In this document: positions 6,981-10,378 of the stretch, piece by piece
How the letters are laid out: each line of letters starts with the position of its first letter
How positions within the stretch are numbered: position 1 is the stretch's first letter
Assembly (NCBI GenBank): GCA_027346765.1
Contig: DAIERN010000030.1
Span: forward strand, 1 to 10,378
Origin: Chloroflexota bacterium
GTDB taxonomy: Bacteria; Chloroflexota; Limnocylindria; Limnocylindrales; CSP1-4
Length of the DNA stretch: 10,378 nucleotides
Direction of reading: 5' to 3'
Notes under the pieces: model-generated
Database searches by the model: none
Told to the model about the DNA's origin: nothing
Seen by the model: the letters and a program-made list of their open reading frames with translations, nothing else
Translations under genes and position numbers: made by a program

Positions 6981-7489
6981 CAGACCTCCTTGAACTGCTC
7001 GAACGGTTGGCGGCAATCGGCGCAGTGGTAGATCGCGCGGCACAAAGTCGGCCCAAAGGCATTCTCGAGCGTCGTGTTGCGCGAACCGCAGTATGGACAC
7101 TGCGCGATGGGCATGACGGGCAAAACCAGCAGGTCGCGCGACTCGTCCTGGTGGCGCGCCGGCGGCGGCGCGAAACCGGCCGCCCGCAACGCCGCGCGAC
7201 CGGCGTCGGTGATGCGCTCCGTGGTCCATGGCTCGGCGAAGCTGATGTCGACGCTGACATCGTCGGCGAACTCGCGCAGCCGCTCAGTGATCGACTCCTG
7301 GAGCACGTTGATCGCCGGGCAGCCGACGAACGTAGGCAGCAGCTCAACGCGGACGCTCCCCTCGCCCACGGTCACGTCGCGGATCACGCCCAAATCGACG
7401 ACGGAGATGGTCGGAATCTCCGGGTCGTGCACGTCATGCAGCGCAGCCCAAACGACGCTCTCCAAAGGCCTCGTGGCGACCCCGGCCAT
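6980..7489 (-). CDS. paaD: Phenylacetyl-CoA epoxidase maturation subunit PaaD (PaaJ)
   Basis: A 169-residue protein with two parts. Residues about 7-105 form a MIP18/DUF59-type domain: HDPEIPTISVVDLGVIRDV, then LLPTFVGCPA with Cys57, the conserved cysteine of this iron-sulfur assembly fold. Residues 131-169 carry a PaaJ-type zinc-ribbon tail: CPYCGS (Cys131, Cys134), then FGPTLC (Cys150) and HCADC (Cys156, Cys159), ending in QPFEQFK as in other PaaJ proteins. PaaD is thought to help assemble or load metal into the epoxidase rather than take part in catalysis. Its ATG (7487-7489) shares one base with the paaC stop (TAATG), and GGAG lies just ahead. Order and spacing behind paaC are standard. 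Confidence 0.93.
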   Translation of the reverse strand: MAGVATRPLESVVWAALHDVHDPEIPTISVVDLGVIRDVTVGEGSVRVELLPTFVGCPAINVLQESITERLREFADDVSVDISFAEPWTTERITDAGRAALRAAGFAPPPARHQDESRDLLVLPVMPIAQCPYCGSRNTTLENAFGPTLCRAIYHCADCRQPFEQFKEV

Positions 7490-8325
7490 TACCACTCCGC
7501 GCCCGCCTCGAGCTGGGCGACTGACGTGAACTCGTTCCACAGCCAGACAAACGATTCGTCGGGCGTGGCGTGGTCGCGTCCGTCCGCAGCGGGCGCACCT
7601 TCCGCTATCGGTCGGAGGTTCAGAGCGCACAGTCGGGCGTTGGCCTCCGACCGCCAGCGGGCCGCGAGGTCGGCCATTGGTGCGGACAGCACACCGGCGG
7701 CGACGAGCATCTCTTCACCGGGGAGCGGCGCGAACACTGAGGTCGCGACCGGGCTCAGCTGCTTCAGCGCGGACAACAGCTTGCCGCGCGGCTTGCCGTG
7801 GTGCGTGCCCAGCCGCTCGAGCCACGCGTCGAGATGCATCAGGTGGTAGCGCTCCTCGCGCCGGATCTTGGCAACGACCTCGGCCAGCGGCGCGAAGCTG
7901 GATCGCGCCAGGCCCGCCAGCCGCACCGAATCAGCAGTGTCGTACAGCCATCGCCGCGTGATGGTGAAGCCCCAGCCCTGGCGTGGGTGGTCCAACAGCC
8001 GGGCGTGCCGGTACTCGTTCGGCTGGCGGTGGAAGGCGAGGCGGTCGGGATCCTCACCGGTCAGCGCGCCGCGCAGCTCGTATAGCAGCCGGGCATGGCC
8101 GATCTCGTCCTGCGCCAGCGACGAGAAGGCGACGTCTTCCTCGAGCATGGGCGCGATGCCGGTCCATTCGGAGTCGCGGAAGCCGATCACGAACTCGTCG
8201 TCGGCCATCGTCAGCAGCAGGCCGGCGATGGCCGCGCGCAGCTGCGGATCCAGGCCCGACGCGTCGAACTGGGGCAGGTCAGGCTGGATCAGCTGCCTGG
8301 TTGCGCGCCGCGTCTGGGTCGTCAT
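7489..8325 (-). CDS. paaC: Phenylacetyl-CoA epoxidase subunit PaaC
   Basis: A 278-residue ferritin-like helical protein, the structural partner of PaaA in the 1,2-phenylacetyl-CoA epoxidase. Seen: WTGIAPMLEEDVAFSSLAQ, then DEIGHARLLYEL; WLYDTADSVRL; REERYHLMHLDAWLERLG, which align to PaaC proteins throughout. Unlike E. coli PaaC, whose metal site is degenerate, this one keeps Glu44, E74-x-x-H77, Asp129 and E158-x-x-H161, matching the ligand positions of PaaA. The ATG (8323-8325) overlaps the paaB stop as ATGA, and GAGGAG lies about 11 nt ahead. The frame is open further upstream but that part is the paaB gene in another frame. Confidence 0.94.
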   Translation of the reverse strand: MTTQTRRATRQLIQPDLPQFDASGLDPQLRAAIAGLLLTMADDEFVIGFRDSEWTGIAPMLEEDVAFSSLAQDEIGHARLLYELRGALTGEDPDRLAFHRQPNEYRHARLLDHPRQGWGFTITRRWLYDTADSVRLAGLARSSFAPLAEVVAKIRREERYHLMHLDAWLERLGTHHGKPRGKLLSALKQLSPVATSVFAPLPGEEMLVAAGVLSAPMADLAARWRSEANARLCALNLRPIAEGAPAADGRDHATPDESFVWLWNEFTSVAQLEAGAEW

Positions 8326-8684
8326 TTCTTGGCGCTCTCCTCGGCACGCTTGCGCGCCTCGTCGAGCTTGTCGCGCATCACGTAGCCGCCCGGCCGCTTG
8401 AACGAGCGGTCGAGCGGCGGCTGGAGCAGGTCCGGATCGGCCAGGTCGCTGATCTGAGTGCGCGGCACGACCCACAGCCGCACGCTCTCATTGCGCCGGC
8501 TGTAGAACTCGCGCGCGTAATGCGTGGCCAGCTCCCGGTCGGGCGCGCGGACGTTGCCGGCGTGGCGCATTGGGTCGCCGTCCTTCTCCTGGCGAAAGAC
8601 CTCCCAGACGTCCGGATCGGCACCCGCGCCCAGCTTGCCGGCCTCATCGACGTGGCCTTCGCTGAGTCGCGCCTCGTCAGCCAT
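8322..8684 (-). CDS. paaB: Phenylacetyl-CoA epoxidase subunit PaaB
   Basis: A 120-residue small subunit that, in studied epoxidases, bridges PaaA-PaaC pairs and is needed for activity. Seen: DPDVWEVFRQEKDGDPMRHAGNVRAPDRELA (24-54), YAREFYSRRNES and RLWVVPRTQI (69-78); these match the PaaB core 'W.lYEVF.r.k.G..h.H.Gs..A.D...Al..Ar..y.RR.E..s.WVV'. It is longer than the 95-residue E. coli protein because of a charged N-terminus and a Lys/Glu-rich C-terminal helix. The start is not decided by a ribosome site; ATGs at 8693 and 8717 are also in frame. The frame stays open through the whole gap back into paaA, but that upstream part shows no PaaB similarity. Confidence 0.9.
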   Translation of the reverse strand: MADEARLSEGHVDEAGKLGAGADPDVWEVFRQEKDGDPMRHAGNVRAPDRELATHYAREFYSRRNESVRLWVVPRTQISDLADPDLLQPPLDRSFKRPGGYVMRDKLDEARKRAEESAKK

Positions 8685-8807
8685 TACCGCCATCCGGCCC
8701 AAGGTTTCCGACTTCATATCGGCAGGCGCGCCCAAAATCCCGGTGTCCGGCCACGGGAAATCTCGACAATCAGGCGCGCTGCGGCGCGCTGCCGCGCTGA
8801 GTTGAGC

Positions 8808-8823
8808 CAAACGACACCGTTCG
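8808..8823. repeat. Inverted repeat resembling a PaaR-type operator
   Basis: CAAACG-ACAC-CGTTCG forms an imperfect 6-bp inverted repeat. Thermus thermophilus PaaR, a TetR repressor of phenylacetate genes, is known to bind CNAACG-NN-CGTTNG. Both half-sites here fit that consensus exactly, but the spacer is 4 nt instead of 2, which may matter to a TetR dimer. The site lies about 125 nt ahead of paaB. Confidence 0.35.
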
Positions 8824-8869
8824 CGGCCTGCTGCCGGCTGGCACAACTTCCGTTTGGTCTCAAATGCGG

Positions 8870-8892
8870 CCGATATGTCGATATCAAATCGG
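8870..8892. repeat. Inverted repeat at the start of the paaA-paaB gap
   Basis: CCGATATG-N7-CAAATCGG: 8-bp arms with one mismatch, in the most AT-rich patch of the gap and about 20 nt after the paaA stop. Its size and symmetry fit a dimeric repressor site; a weak hairpin in the mRNA between paaA and paaB is also possible. There is no T-run, so a terminator is less likely. Confidence 0.3.
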
Positions 8893-8911
8893 ATCTCTTC
8901 CTGGCAGCTGC

Positions 8912-9898
8912 TCAGGCCGCGGGCGCGGACAGGATCGTCTGCCGGACCCACGCCGTCTGGTTGTGGTTGAGGCGGCGGAAATCGAGCCGCTCCTGGCTCT
9001 TGGGTCCGTGGCCGGTGACGACCGTGCGGAGCTCCTGCCAGTCGGGCTCGGTGTAGCGCCATTCGCCGCTGGCCTCGTCCAGCTTCAGCTCCTTGTCCGG
9101 TGGGTAGAGCCCCACTTCCCACAGTCGCGGCACGTACGTCGAGAGGAACTCCTGGCGGAGCTGCTCGCCGGTCTTCTCCTTGATCCGCCAATACAGGTCG
9201 CGATCCTTGGCCGGGTCAGTGCGCGGGCCGTGCATCTGCATCAGCGGGCCCCACCAGCGATCGAGCGCCTCCTGGGCCATGTCGCGCTGAGCCTGCGAGC
9301 CGTTCATCATCGTCACCACCACGTCGCGGCCGTGCATGATGTGGACGCTCTCCTCCCAGCAGATCTTCTTCATGGTTCGCGCATACGGCCCGTAGCTCGA
9401 GTCGCGCAGCGCCTGCTGGGCGACGATCGCCGCGGCGTCGACGAGCCACGCGATGATGCCCACGTCGCCCCATGACTTGGTCGGATAGTGGAAGACGTTG
9501 TGGAACTTCGTCTTGCCGTCGAGCAGGTCCTGGTACATCTGCTCGCGCGTCTTGCCCAGGTCCTCCGCCACGCGATACAGCAGCTGCGCGTGGCCGCACT
9601 CGTCCTGGACCTTGGCAGTCAGCGCCAGCTTCCGCTTGAGCGTTGGCGCGCGCATGATCCACTCGCGCTCAGGCAGAACGCCCATCAGCTCGCTGTTGGC
9701 GTGCATCTCGACGAAGCGCAGCACGCTGGTGCGGTACTCGTCGGGCATCCAGTCTCGTGCTTCGACCTTGAGCCCTCCGTGGACGTGCTCGACGAACGCG
9801 TCGTAGCGCTGCTCGTGGGTCAGGTCCGGATCCGCGAAGAGCGGCGTGGGCCGGTCTTCCGGTGCCAGGATGGGCGCGAGCGAAAGCGGGTCGGTCAT
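8912..9898 (-). CDS. paaA: Phenylacetyl-CoA epoxidase catalytic subunit PaaA
   Basis: A 328-residue ferritin-like diiron oxygenase subunit. In the PaaABC(D)E complex it epoxidises the aromatic ring of phenylacetyl-CoA using O2. Seen: Glu70 in HANSELMGVLPEREW; E100-C-G-H103 in VQDECGHAQLLYRV; Asp154 in WLVDAAAI; and E183-S-V-H186 in CWEESVHIMHG, together the expected two-iron ligand set. SWGDVGIIAWLVD and SSYGPYARTMKKIC are strongly conserved in PaaA proteins. Length is close to the E. coli enzyme. The ATG (9896-9898) overlaps the upstream gene's stop as ATGA, with a purine-rich GAGGGGGAAG just ahead. The electron-donating reductase PaaE is not in the window and must be supplied from elsewhere. 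Confidence 0.96.
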   Translation of the reverse strand: MTDPLSLAPILAPEDRPTPLFADPDLTHEQRYDAFVEHVHGGLKVEARDWMPDEYRTSVLRFVEMHANSELMGVLPEREWIMRAPTLKRKLALTAKVQDECGHAQLLYRVAEDLGKTREQMYQDLLDGKTKFHNVFHYPTKSWGDVGIIAWLVDAAAIVAQQALRDSSYGPYARTMKKICWEESVHIMHGRDVVVTMMNGSQAQRDMAQEALDRWWGPLMQMHGPRTDPAKDRDLYWRIKEKTGEQLRQEFLSTYVPRLWEVGLYPPDKELKLDEASGEWRYTEPDWQELRTVVTGHGPKSQERLDFRRLNHNQTAWVRQTILSAPAA

Positions 9899-10378
9899 GG
9901 GTCTTCCCCCTCGTCGATGGGTTTCGCCCAGGTCAGGGCGCGGATGAAAAGGTCGGCGTGCTGGTCGGCGATCTGGGCTGGCGTCAGCTTGCCGTCGGGC
10001 GAGTACCAGGTGGCAATCCCGTTGAGCGCGGACAGGATCACGATCGCGGTCTGGGCAGGGTCAACCCGGCCGAATTCGCCCGATGCCACGCCCTGGGCGA
10101 TGGCCTGGCGAAAGAGGCGCTCGTAGTCGTCGCGGCGCGCGGCGATGGTCGCGCGTCGCTCCGGTGAGAGGAAGCGCCACTCGTCGAGGAAGACGGCCGC
10201 GTCCTTCTGGGCGCTCGTCACGACAGCGACGTGGGCGCGGATCATCTTGCGCAGCTTGCGCGCGGCGTCCGCCCCCGCTTCCAACTTCATCGCCAGGTCG
10301 ATTTCTTCCTCGACGGTGAGCAGCGGAACGCGCGCCATTTCCTTCAGGTACATGCCAACCGTATCGTTCGACGACAGA
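9895..10378 (-). CDS. TetR-family C-terminal domain with a sigma-70 region 1.2 head (partial, chimeric)
   Basis: This frame runs off the right edge, with about 160 residues visible. From the in-frame ATG at 10353 the protein begins MYLKEMARVPLLTVEEEI, preceded by codons for SNDTVG; that is sigma-70 (RpoD/SigA) region 1.2. After LEAG (positions near 10275-10282) it changes into a TetR-family ligand-binding domain of the KstR2/PaaR kind: KLRKMIRAHVAVVTSAQ, FLDEWRFLSPERR, then ARRDDYERLFRQAIAQG and SGEFGRVDPAQTAIVILSAL. The roughly 55-residue TetR helix-turn-helix that should come first is missing. The stop overlaps the paaA start (ATGA), the usual arrangement for a pathway regulator leading its own operon. 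It may be a true fusion, a recombination product or a sequence-assembly junction; I cannot decide. The TetR part is confidently identified; the gene as a functional unit is not. Confidence 0.7.
   Translation of the reverse strand, partial: LSSNDTVGMYLKEMARVPLLTVEEEIDLAMKLEAGADAARKLRKMIRAHVAVVTSAQKDAAVFLDEWRFLSPERRATIAARRDDYERLFRQAIAQGVASGEFGRVDPAQTAIVILSALNGIATWYSPDGKLTPAQIADQHADLFIRALTWAKPIDEGEDP

Larger units (their letters stand above)
8685..8911 (-). promoter_or_regulatory. 227-bp gap between paaA and paaB, possible internal regulatory region
   Basis: All other joints in the paa genes overlap by 1 to 4 nt, so this gap stands out. It has a local AT-rich patch (about 8862-8896) and two inverted repeats, listed separately. 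Minus-strand TTGATA at 8881-8886 could be a -35 element, but no acceptable -10 follows at 16-18 nt, so a promoter is only suspected. One reading frame stays open across it without resembling any protein I know. Confidence 0.35.

Noticed and set aside
7983..9056. 357-codon plus-strand frame opposite paaC, paaB and the end of paaA
   Set aside because: Arg/Ala-rich shadow of well-identified genes; no recognisable protein features.
10355..10370. CCAACC-GTAT-CGTTCG, a second candidate PaaR-like site with the same N4 spacer
   Set aside because: One half-site mismatches, and the bases encode the conserved sigma region 1.2 residues SNDTVG, which explains the sequence without an operator.

Overview
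The window is GC-rich, densely packed bacterial DNA. Several traits suggest a high-GC member of the Chloroflexota, or less likely an actinobacterium: a lipoprotein with a long Pro/Thr/Ala linker, a membrane-anchored sulfite-oxidase-like molybdoenzyme, and a sigma-70 region 1.2 sequence of the form SNDTVGMYLKEMARVPLLT. This placement is an inference; there is no rRNA or full marker gene.

Left part (1-3616). The window opens in the last 77 codons of a PQQ-type sugar dehydrogenase (+). A 354-bp gene-free gap follows. Then a His-rich nickel/cobalt transporter (-) and a membrane-anchored molybdopterin oxidoreductase (+) diverge from starts only 22 bp apart. The molybdoenzyme overlaps tail-to-tail with a small YcxB-like membrane protein (-).

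Right part (3918-10378). Everything here is on the minus strand and tightly packed, with overlapping stop and start codons at most joints. In transcription order: a TetR-family C-terminal domain joined to a sigma-70 region 1.2 head (running off the window), paaA, a 227-bp gap, paaB, paaC, paaD (paaJ), a small four-helix membrane protein, and then a polar-amino-acid-type ABC importer (lipoprotein, permease, ATPase). PaaA, PaaB, PaaC and PaaD form the phenylacetyl-CoA 1,2-epoxidase, which activates the aromatic ring in aerobic phenylacetate breakdown. The reductase PaaE and the ligase PaaK are not in the window.

Most unusual points: (1) the regulator-like gene ahead of paaA has a sigma-factor head where the TetR DNA-binding helices should be, so it is either a real fusion or a recombination/assembly junction; (2) PaaC keeps every recognisable diiron ligand position, which E. 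coli PaaC has lost; (3) an uncharacterised membrane protein is translationally coupled to paaD; (4) the paaA-paaB gap holds inverted repeats, one resembling the Thermus PaaR operator but with a longer spacer. No RNA genes, CRISPR arrays, insertion sequences or tRNAs were recognised.
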